Below are positions 12,071 through 23,647 of a stretch of 64,000 nt of DNA, in pieces (positions within the stretch are counted from its first letter, which is position 1; each line of letters begins with the position of its first letter). The notes under the pieces were generated by a model that was not told the DNA's origin, did no database searches, and saw only the letters and a list, made by a program, of their open reading frames with translations. A program made the translations under genes and the position numbers. The DNA lies in contig JAIWZP010000032.1 of NCBI GenBank assembly GCA_025201375.1, forward strand, positions 248,001 through 312,000. The letters run 5' to 3'. Source of the stretch: Gongronella butleri. Its lineage: Eukaryota; Mucoromycota; Mucoromycetes; Mucorales; Cunninghamellaceae.

Positions 12071-12507
12071 TTCTTTGGTCAAATATGTTGTCGAATTGGA
12101 GAGGCGCATTTTCTTTCCTGATGAGTGTCTGTCGACAATTTTCACGCTGTTCATTACCAGGATAATGGATACACGCCGTAAAACCCAAGAGTCCATTGAC
12201 TGATTTCGCGCAAAACGCGGAAAGCTTTGATTTTCATGTTACACTGTTAGCATGGTGGTGATCAGGCCACCTGTTTTGCTTTTTCAATGTATTTTGGCCC
12301 ATAACGGCTTAGATTCTCGTCAATTACTCGGGCTCTTGGTGCCCCAGATGGCCATCCAATGGGTCAGCCGAAACCCCAAAGCAAGCTGCGCAATGTAATG
12401 CATGTAATGGCACAATGATGTTTGTTGAAAGCAAGATTTGGCATTTTTATCCTTAAAAAGCAGAAAATCTGTGGCGCCGCGCGCTCTCCCTTTTCTGGGC
12501 ACCTTGC

Positions 12508-12515
12508 ATAAAAAG
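12508..12515 (+). promoter_or_regulatory. TATA-like box of the MBOAT gene
   Basis: CATAAAAA lies about 70 bp before the ATG at 12577, similar in distance and sequence to A/T boxes ahead of several other genes here. Not experimentally supported. Confidence 0.4.
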
Positions 12516-12576
12516 TCCGCCTCGTCTTCTTTTTCGTTCTTGTTGCAAAGCCGTTTCTTTCTTGTGTCCCTGTGGT

Positions 12577-13830
12577 ATGAGTTTGCTCAAGGTGGCGCTT
12601 TACGGCACGTTTAGCGTCCCTTCTGCAGCATTTTTGGTGCTGACGACGGTGTTGCATGCAAGCGATGGCGTGCTCTGGGCGATAGCCATTCTGCAGGTTC
12701 TTCTTCCTTGGTTGTTTGACGGTGCCGGCACGGTGATCGACAATGCGAGCTTTGCGGTGATGGGCCTCGTGATGAGCTCTGGTATGGCGACATACATTGC
12801 GGCACGGCGAACGACCCGCGACGCGCCGCCTTTTTACGAGGTGCTGGCCAACTGGAACGCGAGCCACAAGGTGCCATCAAAGGACGAAAAGCGCGAAAAG
12901 GGCGAAAAATCGCCCACCAAGCTGTCTCGGTCGCAATTGACGCGTCAATCGCGTGTGTGGATGGTGCAATCGCTTGTTTATCTGGGTCTATCTGTTCCGG
13001 TGATGTCGTTTGTGGATGGATGGCTGCGCATTTGCGCGATTCCGCCGAAAACGGTTGAAACAGCGCTCTGGACGCGTCTGCCGCCTACGCCAGGGTCGAT
13101 GGCCTACCATCTTTTTGCGGGGATCATTCTGCATTTGCATGTGTGGATGCTCGAGTTGTTTGGTCGTGTGGGTCTGACGGTTTTATTGTGGTTATTTGTG
13201 GCCATTGGCGCGCCGGACACGTACATTGACCCGTTGTATGCGATCACGGTGCAATTCCTCGCCCAACGCCCCCTCTTTGACAAGCCCTGGCTGGCGCACT
13301 CGCCCTACGATTTGTGGAGCACTCGCTGGCATCAGCTTTTCCGTCCAGGATTCAGACGATACGCGTATTTGCCCGTACGCGCGCTTTTCACCGATGCGCG
13401 CCGTGGACGCGTTTTTGCTACGATTGCCGTGTTTGCCGCGTCGGGCCTGATGCACGAATACATCCTAATTGCTATGGCGGGGCCGTCGCGGCTCCTGCAC
13501 GGCCAATTCTTTCGTGGGATTCTAGGCCAGCAACTTTTGTTCTTTTTAGTGCAAGGTGTCGCGACCATCCTCACTGCACCCGCCAATGGCACACCCTCCA
13601 TGCCGCCCACGCCCGCGCCGTCACCGCCACCTAATTCGTCCCCCCAACAATCACCCCGGCGCGTCCCGTTGTGGCTCGCGCGCGCCCTGACTCTCCTTTG
13701 GCTCATTGTCACCGCCCCGCTGTTCATTGACCCGTACCTGCGCATTGGCGTCCATCGAGAAGCAGCATTGCCCTTTTATCCGCACACCTTTGATACCCAC
13801 ATTGGCGTGTTCTGTCCATTTGGAACATAA
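12577..13830 (+). CDS. Membrane-bound O-acyltransferase, wax-synthase-like domain
   Basis: An uninterrupted 417-residue frame, the first ATG of the frame being at 12577. Several hydrophobic segments (residues 5-25, 30-50, 58-76, 130-150, 170-215, and C-terminal ones) indicate a polytopic membrane protein. Two motifs point to the MBOAT/wax-synthase group: LWSTRWHQLFRPGFRR (roughly residues 247-262) and ASGLMHEYIL (near residue 291), whose His is the expected catalytic residue. The family esterifies alcohols or sterols with acyl-CoA in the ER; the actual substrate cannot be told. A basic insert (SKDEKREKGEK) and a Pro/Ser-rich loop lie between membrane segments. It is the only long intronless gene besides 42597-43838 in an intron-rich neighbourhood, and follows directly after a repeat array. 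Confidence 0.8.
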   Translation: MSLLKVALYGTFSVPSAAFLVLTTVLHASDGVLWAIAILQVLLPWLFDGAGTVIDNASFAVMGLVMSSGMATYIAARRTTRDAPPFYEVLANWNASHKVPSKDEKREKGEKSPTKLSRSQLTRQSRVWMVQSLVYLGLSVPVMSFVDGWLRICAIPPKTVETALWTRLPPTPGSMAYHLFAGIILHLHVWMLELFGRVGLTVLLWLFVAIGAPDTYIDPLYAITVQFLAQRPLFDKPWLAHSPYDLWSTRWHQLFRPGFRRYAYLPVRALFTDARRGRVFATIAVFAASGLMHEYILIAMAGPSRLLHGQFFRGILGQQLLFFLVQGVATILTAPANGTPSMPPTPAPSPPPNSSPQQSPRRVPLWLARALTLLWLIVTAPLFIDPYLRIGVHREAALPFYPHTFDTHIGVFCPFGT

Positions 13831-14513
13831 TGTAGACAATACCCCCACTTTAGATTGGCATAGACAGTAAAAGCTCATCCTTATCATCATTGGGGGTTTT
13901 TTTTTCTAATTTCTTTTGAATGAACGGGCGCAATTGGGTTCTCGCCGAGCTGATCTTGGTGCTCAGTCCACTTGAGCAAATAAAGTTCAATTTGCCAGAA
14001 AAATCGCCATTTTCCCATATTCTCAGGGTTTCTTTGTTTTCCTTTTTCCTTGCATTGGGTGCCGGGGCGCTTTTCACTCTTTTTTAAATCGTACGTACCG
14101 AGAAGATGGATTGCGTGGGTGTAAAAGATAATCTCGCTGAGGTGATCAACAATTATAATTTGTGCGTGCCGACAAGTGTACACAAACGATGTTGCTCACT
14201 TTTTATTCGCAAAAAGAAGCACCGTCTTACGAGTGCTTGGATGTACTGTGCAACGGCGTGCAGGATTCGGACATTGGCCGCTGACTTTTAGGGTTGTGAA
14301 ACATTGTACGCCCTTGTTGTCCATGCTAAATGCAAAGCGCCCTGACAACCTGTTGTCAAATTGGCAACCGTGCCAACCGCAGATTTGGTTTAGCATTTTT
14401 GGCAAAAACTGAGCATAAAAGGGCGGGATCGATGCGCTCATTAACGAGCAACTCAACATTTTCTTCTTTTCTTTTCTTTTTTTCTTTCTCTTTTTACTTT
14501 TATATTTTAAATC
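13831..14513. other. Intergenic: 3' flank of MBOAT and promoter of the hydrolase-phosphatase gene
   Basis: About 680 bp with no supported gene. It contains a CATAAAAGG box at 14414-14422 and a pyrimidine-rich stretch (14458-14505) just before the ATG at 14514. Short minus-strand frames here have no recognisable content. Confidence 0.6.
14414..14422 (+). promoter_or_regulatory. TATA-like box of the hydrolase-phosphatase gene
   Basis: CATAAAAGG about 100 bp before the ATG at 14514, followed by a C/T-rich leader. Position and sequence only. Confidence 0.4.
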
Positions 14514-17075
14514 ATGGTCAACCTCACCATTACAAATGAACAGGGCGAGCGTCTCGTTGGTATTCTTGAAAAGCCGCATCTCAAGGAGCGCGGTCTCGTG
14601 CTGATTCTGCACGGATTCCTAGGTACGAAAAAAAACAGCAAAAAAAAAAAAAAAAAAAGGGCGGAGGCCGCCGGCGCTGAGGCCGCAACTGGTCACTGAA
14701 TCTTTTTTTCTATTATCCGGGCATCCAGCTCATAAGGATGCCATGTATCAAAAGAAATTGGCGCTTAGTCTTCCGTATGCAAGCTACAGATTTGATTTTT
14801 ACGGCCATGGCGAGAGCGATGGCGTGCTAGAGTACCCCAATGTCATTGTAAAGATTGTCTTTGTTCTCCTCCTCTCCCATTTCACCCGCGCTTCTTAGCT
14901 CCGATTCCAGAACGGCCGCTCATCCCCCCTTTTTTTTCCCCCTCGTTTGCAGAAAGGTGTCGCCAATCTTAAGACGGTGGCGCGTCATTTTGAGACCCAA
15001 GGATGGTTCATCTTCGCAATGGTCGGCCACTCGGGTGGTAAGACTAAAAAAAAAAAGAAACGTGTTGAAACACGCTCATTCAGCTCACTTTTATCTCTTT
15101 TTTTTAAAAAAAAAAAATCCATTGCTTATACAGGCGCATTCGCCATGCATGATTTCGCTTTGCACTGGCATCGCCCTATCCAACACATTGTTTCCATTTC
15201 GTGCCGCTTTGAATTTGCCAGTGCCAAGCTGATTGACATTAATCCCATGTGGGATAAGCAGATGAATGAGCTTGTAAAGGACGGAAAAGCGAATTTGAGT
15301 TGCATGTGACCCTTCTTTCTAACCTTCTTTCTTCTTTTTTAAGGGCTACTTTTTGTGGGAAGGTAGCTATCGTGGCGAAAAACGCGTGTCCAATGTGACC
15401 AAAAAGCAATTCCTCGATGCACACGCGCTTGTCAACACGCATTGTAAGGAGCGTGGCAATTGTGCACGGTCTGTTGGTCTCACCCCGCTTTTTCTATTTA
15501 TTTCGAACCGTAGGCAAGGATTACCCTGTCGGAACAAGGGTGTTGCTCATCTATTGCGGCAAAGATCTCGTAATTTTTAAGATCTTTTTTAACCTTTTTG
15601 CGTTTTTGTGCATCGATTGACGTCGCTGCTTTGCATTTTGCTTAGATTGTGCCGTACGAGCAAGGCTTTGGGTTCCAGCAAGCGCTTCCCGAGGCGGAGA
15701 TGGTAATTCTTCCCAAGGCACAGCACCATCTAAGCGGCTTCCACGGCGAAATTATCAAAGAAGTGCTCCAATTCCTCCCCGGCGACCACAATGCAATCTC
15801 GACGGGCTCCGCCGACGTTGCACAGACAAGCTCGCCCCTGGCGCGCGTCCGTTTGGTTGATACTCCGCGCTGGCCGCTCATAGACAAGGCCAAGAACTTC
15901 AGGGACGTTGGCGGCTACATGTTACACAACCGCAAACAATACCTACGAAATGGTAGCCTGTACCGCTCTGGAAGGTAACAATCGATACACTGGTGCTACC
16001 AGCTCTCAAAATTCACTCAATTCGTTTTTTTTTTTATCTTTTTTTTTATTTTTGTAGTTTGCAGTCCCTTTCGGCCTCTGGGTGGGACACGCTGGGCAAG
16101 TTGCACGTCCAGGCCGTGTTTGATCTTGGTGCGGTCAATGAGGCACCCATTGGAGCATTGAAATCGGAAGCGTAAGCACAACGCGTCAAAATTGAATATG
16201 CGGCGCGCTAATTTTTTTTTATTCTTTGCAGGCTCTGTCGCAGCATTGCATATTACTCGGTGCCTGTGTATCACACGCTCGACCAGCAGCGCAAAGACAA
16301 TATCAAGCGATGGCGCCAATTCATGCAAGGCCCCGACGGCTTTGCAGATGGTAAAAATTGCACGTGCGGACGCGCCTTTGTATATGCTCATTGCTTTTTT
16401 TTTTCGCGTAGTGTACATGGATCTGCTGCACTCTGGCAGCCAGGCATATGGCACCATCCTGCGATACATGGTGCAGCACGATGTTGCCACGTATCTCGCG
16501 CAGGGCAAGGGCAGCATTGTCGTTTGCAGCAAATCTGGGCGCGACCGCGTCGGCCTCTTTACCATGCTCCTCATGGGCCTGTGCCACGTCGACGACGCAC
16601 TCATTGCCAAGGACTATGCTCTTTCTGCCAAGGGGCTGCAAGGTAATTAAGCAAAAAACTACGTTGTTTTACGTCATTTCGGTGGTCGTCGCAGCATGGA
16701 CTAATTTTAACACCTTTTTGACTTGTTATTTACAAGTGGATAACGAGCTTGCGGCGCTGGCAAAGACACTCCAATGCACGCTAGATGAATTGAAACGCGT
16801 CACTGCGTCGCCGTAAGACAATTCTAAAAAAAAAGGAAGGGTATGATAATGCGGCTTCTGACGGAATCTTTTGGCTCTTGTCAAATAGATACCACGCGAT
16901 GATCAAGACCATTGAGCGCGTGCGTCTGACATATGGCTCCATTGAAGGCTTTGTGCAGCAGGTGTGTGGTGTGTCTGCGCAAGAATGCGACCAATTGCGC
17001 GCAGTCATGCAGGTGGACTTCCGCAGACAAAAGCGCAAGGCACCTCCCAAGGTGGTTGCCACGGCAAACTTGTAA
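14514..17075 (+). CDS. Alpha/beta-hydrolase fused to a degenerate Tyr-phosphatase domain
   Basis: Twelve in-frame exons (14514-14622, 14729-14847, 14953-15037, 15134-15273, 15344-15443, 15514-15569, 15646-15974, 16058-16171, 16232-16350, 16412-16642, 16737-16812, 16889-17075) give 554 aa. Residues 1-250 are a serine hydrolase: HGFLG oxyanion loop, DFYGHGESDG, nucleophile elbow GHSGG (Ser103), acid CGKD (Asp202) and His at HHLSGF (230/231), so the triad looks complete. Residues 285-554 match the Y_phosphatase3-type tyrosine phosphatase (NFRDVGGY at 287, LYRSG, then VVCSKSGRDRVG). Aligned to the usual HCTAGKDRTG loop, the catalytic Cys is Ser430 (codon 16528-16530) and the preceding His is Cys429. 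The phosphatase half is therefore probably catalytically dead or altered. Substrates are unknown. Confidence 0.85.
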
Positions 17076-17130
17076 ATCCACCCCGCTCTTCTTGGCCCAG
17101 CACCTCGGATGGTGATCAATGAAACAAAAT

Positions 17131-17136
17131 AATAAA
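17131..17136 (+). promoter_or_regulatory. Cluster of AATAAA polyadenylation signals after the fusion gene
   Basis: The sequence 17127-17152 is a short run of repeated AATAAA hexamers beginning about 55 bp after the stop at 17075. The first clear hexamer is given here. Confidence 0.5.
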
Positions 17137-17152
17137 TAAATAAATAATAAAA

Positions 17153-18818
17153 ACCCTAAAATGACCCGTTTGGTGTAAGGCGCTCTATTTTTTTTTTTTT
17201 TTTTTTTTTTTTTTTGCATAAATTCGAGAGCTGTGGCCATGAGGGGGGGAGTCTAGCGCACTTTTTGAAAGATCATATCCTGTAATTGTGGGCCGTTGCC
17301 CAAGGAGGTGGGTCCCAGGCCTGAGGGGCTTGGCAAGTCCTCTTTGTTTTTGGACCATTCATTATGCATGCAAACGGACCATTCTCCTTGCAGAATGGCA
17401 CGAATTGGCGTTGTGTGCCGATGTCATGATGGCATCTCGTGGCTTTTTGCCCCACGGAGCACCGGTACTGGGCATCACGCGGCAAAAATAAAAAAATAGA
17501 AGGACCCCGTCTTCATGTCTCAATGAATCCATTGGTCCACGAATTGCCCCACTGTGAAAGCGTATGTGAGCTCGCAAACAGATGCTTGCTCCCTTTTGGC
17601 TCAGAATCGTGAGATTTGGGGCGCGCGATCCTGGGTCCCTAGAAAAGGAGGCGCGATATATGCAGCCGTTGGTCGTTCAGGTTTTTTTTGACTCGCAGAT
17701 TGAACAGGGTAGACGAGCCGATACGAAAATAAGGAGAGACACAAGTGTGGTCAGCCAAAAAACGAAAAAAAAAAATGCCTCTCTTTTGGGGGACGCTTTC
17801 ATGGGTGCCTTTTGGGAAAATCAAGGGAAACGAACGAGTGATCGCCTTGACCCATGGCCAAATAAAGTGAGGTGGCACAAAAAGGGCACACAGATCAGGT
17901 TGCACAAATGCATGCCTTTGCCTTTCCGGCACGTTTTGCCAATCCTCTTTTTTTTTCCTTTTCTTGGACCGACTTTAGACGCGTCAGCCCTTTGCCAACC
18001 TTGGCTCCCACGTCATTCATGATTGCTCTCAGGTAAGAACAAAAAATAAACAAGCAAATAGAGCCATTGGTGATCAAGGACCCTGCGGATCTCGCCATTG
18101 ACGTCATATTGATGGCTAGAGTCGTCGCCCGTTCCTTGGCAGCCGTGTGCACACGCGCACACGCCAAAGCGCCATGACGCGCGCTTATCAAGGACAAGCG
18201 CGTCAACCTAAAATAAAAATAAAAAAATAAAAATGAGTGGACCCCGCCTCACGGATGTCTCGACGGGTTAAATACACGTCACGTGGGGCCAGCGTTGCCG
18301 CGCAATGAATGAATGTTTGGGCGCGTCGCTTTTCTTCTAGGCTATAAAGAAATGAAACTTTAAAAAGGGGATGGCGGCTCGCCTGGTGGTGATTGACTGG
18401 CCATGGGAACTCGCCAAGTGAGGCAAGCAATTGGGCTAGCGATTGGAATAAAATTGTTGTCGTATAGGCGTGTGGGAGAATGGAGCATGTCAGTTTGAAC
18501 CAGGAGCTCATTGGGCGGGCCATGCGAAACCAACAGGTGAGAGACGTGGTGGAACTCATTGGTCCAAATTTGTTTGGCATAAACGCATCATTGGTAAATT
18601 TCCTTTTTCAATGCAGCCGGTGGAGAGAGTGGCAGGGAGGGAAACACGGCAGCGCGGGCAGCGGATGACCTTTTTGAGGCAAAAAATCACACAGGCTTTA
18701 CCCACCCACTTTTTTTTTTTTTTTTTTTTTTTTTGTTCATATAAAAAGACATCCAAATCCTTTTTTTCTTCTCTTCTCCATACTGACCCACCCTCAATTC
18801 CTCCCTATTTATACTATC
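17153..18818. other. Gene-free region, 1.7 kb, upstream of the ATP-grasp-like gene
   Basis: The longest frames (17582-18022 plus) are Phe/Lys-rich, lack homology I recognise and have no partner exons. A 26-base T-run lies at 17189-17215 and a 23-base T-run at 18711-18734. The sequence does not resemble repeat families A, B or the 500-bp unit. I see nothing else in it. Confidence 0.6.
18740..18748 (+). promoter_or_regulatory. TATA box of the ATP-grasp-like gene
   Basis: TATAAAAAG about 80 bp before the ATG at 18819, directly after a T-run and followed by a C/T-rich leader. It is one of the best TATA matches in the window. Confidence 0.5.
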
Positions 18819-20893
18819 ATGGACGTGAAACCAAGCGCAAGAGCCTCTTCCCCTGGTTTGGACAAGGAAGCGCCCAAGCGGCAGCGGCGCAACTCGGTGT
18901 CGACGCAGACGGCACCGTCGCCCCCCAAGACCCCGCCCCAGCAAGACAAGGAAATCACTCCAAGACTCGTGGGCCAAGGAGAATTTGAATCGGAAAGCCA
19001 CTTTTACCCGCGCGTCTTGAATGCCCAGATCCATCCGCTCGTACAATCCTTCTTAACCCTTGGCAATGACCGCATTATTGCCCGATACACACATCTCAAT
19101 CCGCGTGTCAACCCGGATCGCCTCAAGGAGGTCTTGTCTTATCAACCAAAGTACTTTCAATGGGCAGGTAAGAAAGCCAAACAAAAAAAAAAAAAAAAAA
19201 AAGGAAAAAAAATGGCTCTTGCTCGGCCATTGGCTCCTTTTTTTTTTTTTTGGGCATCCCAAGGAGGTGGCGCGCTGCGCGCGCGTGTGGGTGTACGTGT
19301 CTCACCCTCTATTTTTATTTAGGCTCTGATCTATTTAATGTGACGACTGCGACAGGTCAGCGACAAATGATTGTGATTGAGACAAACTCGTGTCCCTCTG
19401 GCCAAAAGTCGATGCCATTGTTGTCCGAGACGGACGAACACAATGAACAAGGCGGCTACAGGGTGGTGATTCAATCGGCTTTCCAAGAACAGCTGTCCAA
19501 GGCGGATCCGGAGCTTGGCGAGTTGGCCGTTATTTTTGACAAGAATCCGATGGAATCCTCAGGCTACGCAGCCGTGCTGGCGGATGTTGCCAAGGAGAAT
19601 GTGTGGCTCGTCGAATGGAAGGCGACGGACCCGGATCCAAGCGTCAAATGGGTGGATCGCGTCTTGTACGTGCGCGACAATGACGACCAATGGCATCCGA
19701 TCCGTGCTTGCTTCCGTTATCTCACACAAAAGCCGTGGAATCGCTTCCCGCTCAACAGCCGCACCATTGTCATGAATCAGATTGTCAGCTGCCTGGCTGG
19801 CGGCAGAAACAAGATGATGGCCGCACGCGCTTATGATTTTTACAATTCCGAGCTTGCCGACCTTGGTCTCCACATCCGCACACCCGAAACTATCAACAAT
19901 GTCACACGTGGCGAGATTCCCCTCTGGTTGCAATCCATGGGCGGCCATGCCGTCTTGAAAGTCCCTTACAGCAACGCAGGTAGAAACCCCAAAAATCACA
20001 GAAATGGAGCGTGATGACGCGTCCTTTTTGCTCATTTATGTTCGTTTTGGTCGCACCCGGACCTTGTTTTATTTATTTACCAGGCCAAGGCGTGTACACA
20101 ATTACCAATCAAGACGAATTGGAGGATTTCCTCGAGGAGGATCATCACTACGACAAGGTAAAAAAAAAAAAAAAAACGGCCGCCGCGCAGCAATTGAAAC
20201 ACGCGAATGGCTCATTTTGGTTTTTTTTTCCGTCCTGTTTCCTAGTTCATTGTGCAATCGCTCGTTGGCAACGCGTCTTGGTCTAGTGTAACACGCGCCG
20301 GCAAGTTTTATCACGTTGGCACCATCCCAAATAAGAAGAACAATACCTTTGTCAGCGACCTGCGCATGATGGTGACTGGTAAAACACGCATTTTCCCTTG
20401 CTCTTTGTTCACGAGTTCCCTTGCACTCACGCTTATTTTTTTTCTAAAGGCAATTCGCAAGGATTCCGCCCAATTTGCATTTACGGCCGAAAAGCAAGGC
20501 TGCCTCTCACCGCCAAGCTTGACCCACATGGTAAATCCTTCCCTCCACACTCCCCAATATATCACATTTTGCCATTGGCCATGCTAACATTTTTTTTTTC
20601 GTATTTTAGCCAATACATGGGACATGCTGGGTACAAACTTGTCGATCAAGCTGCCAGACGGCACCTGGACGACGGATTCATCACGGCTGATCCTGATGGA
20701 CCGCAAGGACTTTAACCAACTGGGGCTGGGCATCGACGATTTGATTGACGCCTACATCCAGACAGTCTTGGCTGTGATTGCCATTGACAAGATGAGTTGC
20801 AGGCTCATCCAGGGCGACAATTTCGATTACTCGCTCTTCCGCAGCCTGAATCCAGACGACGCATTGCTCGACGAGATCCAACAATGCAACTAG
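18819..20893 (+). CDS. Conserved protein with ATP-grasp-like fold signature
   Basis: Six exons (18819-19167, 19323-19979, 20084-20157, 20246-20378, 20450-20530, 20610-20893) keep frame throughout and encode 525 aa. The first 50 residues are polar, low-complexity and likely disordered. The middle has MIVIETNSCPSGQKS (near residue 140). Residues near 330-390 read HAVLKVPYSNAGQGVYTI, then a DELEDFLEE segment and FIVQSLVG, then SDLRMMVTG and FRPICIYGRKARL. This order (Lys in a beta-strand, Gly-rich loop, acidic helix, Gln at the strand end, later Asp-Leu-Arg) resembles the nucleotide-binding half of ATP-grasp carboxylate-amine or phosphate ligases. The substrate is unknown and the assignment is inferred by eye. 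No membrane segments or signal peptide. Confidence 0.6.
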
Positions 20894-21253
20894 GCACCTG
20901 TTTTTTCTTTTTTTTCTTTTTTTTTTTTACGCGTTCATGATACATTTTGCTCCTCCCATTAAAAAAATTCCCATTCATATAGGCTTATCATGCCACATGT
21001 ACAAAAGAAAAATAACTTTTTGACTTGCAGCCACAGGATCGTGACCAGGCGGAATTGCTAATGAAATATAGGGGCCGGGGAGGAAACAGGGAGAAAAAGG
21101 GCCCAGTATGAACGCCAATCTCATGCATCGGCCTTCAAAGTGCATAAAGGCAAAGCAGGGAGTGGACTGCATGACGAATTTTTTTTCTCATGTCCTTCGT
21201 GGAGTAGCTCCTTTCCCTTTTTTTATTCGCATTTGAATCGTTTGTGGTTGGCA
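20894..21253. other. Intergenic: between ATP-grasp-like gene and nucleobase permease
   Basis: 360 bp holding the 3' flank of one gene and the promoter of the next. T-runs at 20899-20929 follow the stop; TTTTTTATTCGC precedes the permease start. No gene or repeat seen. Confidence 0.55.
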
Positions 21254-23390
21254 ATGGAAAAATACGATGATGAGTCCTCGGGCGATCCGATGCCACCACC
21301 CTCCAAGATGCGTCCATGGCTCCACATCTTCCCGCACTACACATTGAGCGACAATCAGGGTATGAAAGAGCCTGCAAAGCGTGCACTAAGCGCGATTTGA
21401 CTCTTTTCATCTCAGGTCCGGTGAAAATCGACGAGCGTCCCGCCTTTTGGAAGTGTATCGTGTTTGGTCTGCAACACGCTCTTGCAATGCTTGGCGGCAC
21501 GGTCATTGTTCGTGAGTGGAAAAAAAAACGAAAAGCTCGTCAAATGGTGTCAAAATGACGAATTGTCCTCTTTTTCATTGTTTTTTCTCACAGCCATGCA
21601 GCTTGGTTTTGATGTGAACAGTAATGTCGTTGAGTGGTGAGGGGGGCATTGAGGTGGGAGAGCAATTGGGAGAGAATTGGGCCGCGTGAACTCAAAAGTC
21701 GACATGATCCTGTTGCAGCTGCCTTGTTTTTCTCGGGCATTAGCACCCTTTTATTTTTTATTGTCACACGCGGCAGGGTGCCTGCTTATCTTGGATGCAC
21801 AGGTTCAGCCATTGGCGCGATTCTCAGCGTTTCAGGCTATCAGTACGAGCCAGGGACCTTCAACAACAACGTAGGCGCTGTTCAAGGCGCCTTGATCGTG
21901 ACCGGATGCGTCTATGTAGCTGTCGCCCTCATCGTCTTTATTTTTGGCTACAACTGGGTCGAATGGATCATGCCGCCCGGTAAGTCAACTTGATTTTTTA
22001 TTCAAAATTTTGACTTTTTTTTTCAGTCGTAACCGGTGCCATCCTTACGGGCATTGGCTTCCATCTGGTCGTCATGTCCTTCCAACAGGTGGTAGCATCG
22101 ACTTTTGACAGCATCATGGCCTGCGTCACGGTGATGACCGTCTTGCTGATCTCGGTTTATGCGCCGTCGCCGCTCTTGCGCCGATTGTAATGACTATTTT
22201 CCCTCTTTTTTTTTTTATGCCCCCCCCTGTGTCCCTCATCAATTTTTTTTGTTATTTTTACAGATGTATCCTTCTTGGCACCATTGTTGCATATGTGATT
22301 TATTTGGTTTGTGGATTTACAGGCTCAGGGCCGCGCATCGACTTTTCACGTGTCAATGAGCAGCCATGGGTGCGCGCACCGGTTGTTCACAGTCCCATTA
22401 TCTTTGACGGCGCAGCCATCAGCACCATTGTGCCGCTGGTCATCGTCTTGCTCGCTGAAAACCTTGGGTGCGGTCAATGAAGAGCAATTGAGATTTTTAG
22501 CGCATCTGAACAACCTCTTTTTTTTTATGGGTGCTAGGCATCTCAAGGCATTGGGTGGTGTAACAGGCACATCACTCGAGAAATACTTGGGAAATACGTA
22601 CCTGGGCGATGCATTGTCGCTTGTTTTATGCGGTATTGTCGGTTCACCTGTAAGTCGTTCTTTTTTTTTTTTTAGAGATTTTCTCAATGCTGACGCGCAT
22701 TTTCAATGACAAATCCCCTTGTCTTGACTAGCCTCTGACGACATACACCGAGAACATCACCGTGCTATCCGTGACACGCGTCTATTCGCCACTGGTCATT
22801 GTGTGTGCCGCGTTTGTTGCCGTCATCCTGGGTTTCATCTCCAAATTCGGCGCCGTGATGAACACCATCCCGCCAGGTACAACGCTATTCGTTTGCAAAC
22901 GACGCATTACTTTGCGTTTCACCCGTGTCATGGCACCTCATCTTTTTTTTTTTTTTATGCGCTTCAGGCGTTTTTGGTGGACTTTTGATCGTTCTGTGTA
23001 CACTCATTGTGATGACTGGCATCCGTATCTGGATCGACAACAAAGTAGACTTCAATGGTACGCTGACCAACAAAAAAAATTTGAGAGAGAAAGAGGAAGA
23101 AAAAAGCTAAATTCATTAATTTTGTCGATACAGATCAGCGCAATGTGTATGTAGGTGGTCTCCCTGTCGCTGTTGCCGGAGCATTGCAGACCCAGTTCAA
23201 GATTAACAATTTTCAATTGGATGGCATCGGCGTGGCTACGTTCATGGCACTGCTTTTGTACCAAATCATCTTTGCCGGCGAAAATATCAAGAAACTTTTG
23301 GCAAAAAGGCGCCAATTGACCGCCTCGCTACCTCATCATTCCATTCATAGAGAAAACACACCCCCACCCTCCCATTCTGCATCTCAGTGA
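21254..23390 (+). CDS. Nucleobase-ascorbate (NAT/NCS2) family purine permease
   Basis: Ten exons (21254-21359, 21416-21511, 21594-21636, 21699-21979, 22027-22186, 22264-22467, 22538-22649, 22732-22876, 22968-23057, 23134-23390) yield 497 aa with about a dozen hydrophobic segments. Family hallmarks are present: FGLQHALAMLGG in TM1, AENLGHLKALGG (the NAT signature region, spanning the exon 6/7 junction), a GDAL loop and PLTTYTENI at exon 8. The best fungal relatives are proton-coupled uric acid/xanthine permeases of the plasma membrane (UapA type). It is shorter than UapA (574 aa), mainly in the N- and C-terminal tails. The exon 3/4 junction (intron 21637-21698) is my least certain splice choice. 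The donor at 22468 reads GTGCGG, which is weak. Confidence 0.9.
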
Positions 23391-23647
23391 CAAAAAAAAT
23401 CAAGCAAGTTATTAAACGACGCCCAATTGAGCCGATTTTGGCATTGGCTGGATTGGTTGGCAGGCCATTTTGTGTAACGTCTGGTGACGGCTGCCTTATT
23501 TTGTGAGCTGGAAAAACTGAAGCTGTGCCTCACCTTTTTCTTCCTTGTTTTTTCTTCCTTTTACCAAATCAGCTTCGAACAGCACCTTTTCTCTTTCTTT
23601 CTTTTTCTTTTTTTTTTCTACTTTACTTTTTTTTTTTCATCAAATAG

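Noticed and set aside
17582..18022. 146-codon plus frame upstream of the ATP-grasp-like gene
   Set aside because: Composition is Phe/Lys-rich around A- and T-runs; no homology or splice support.
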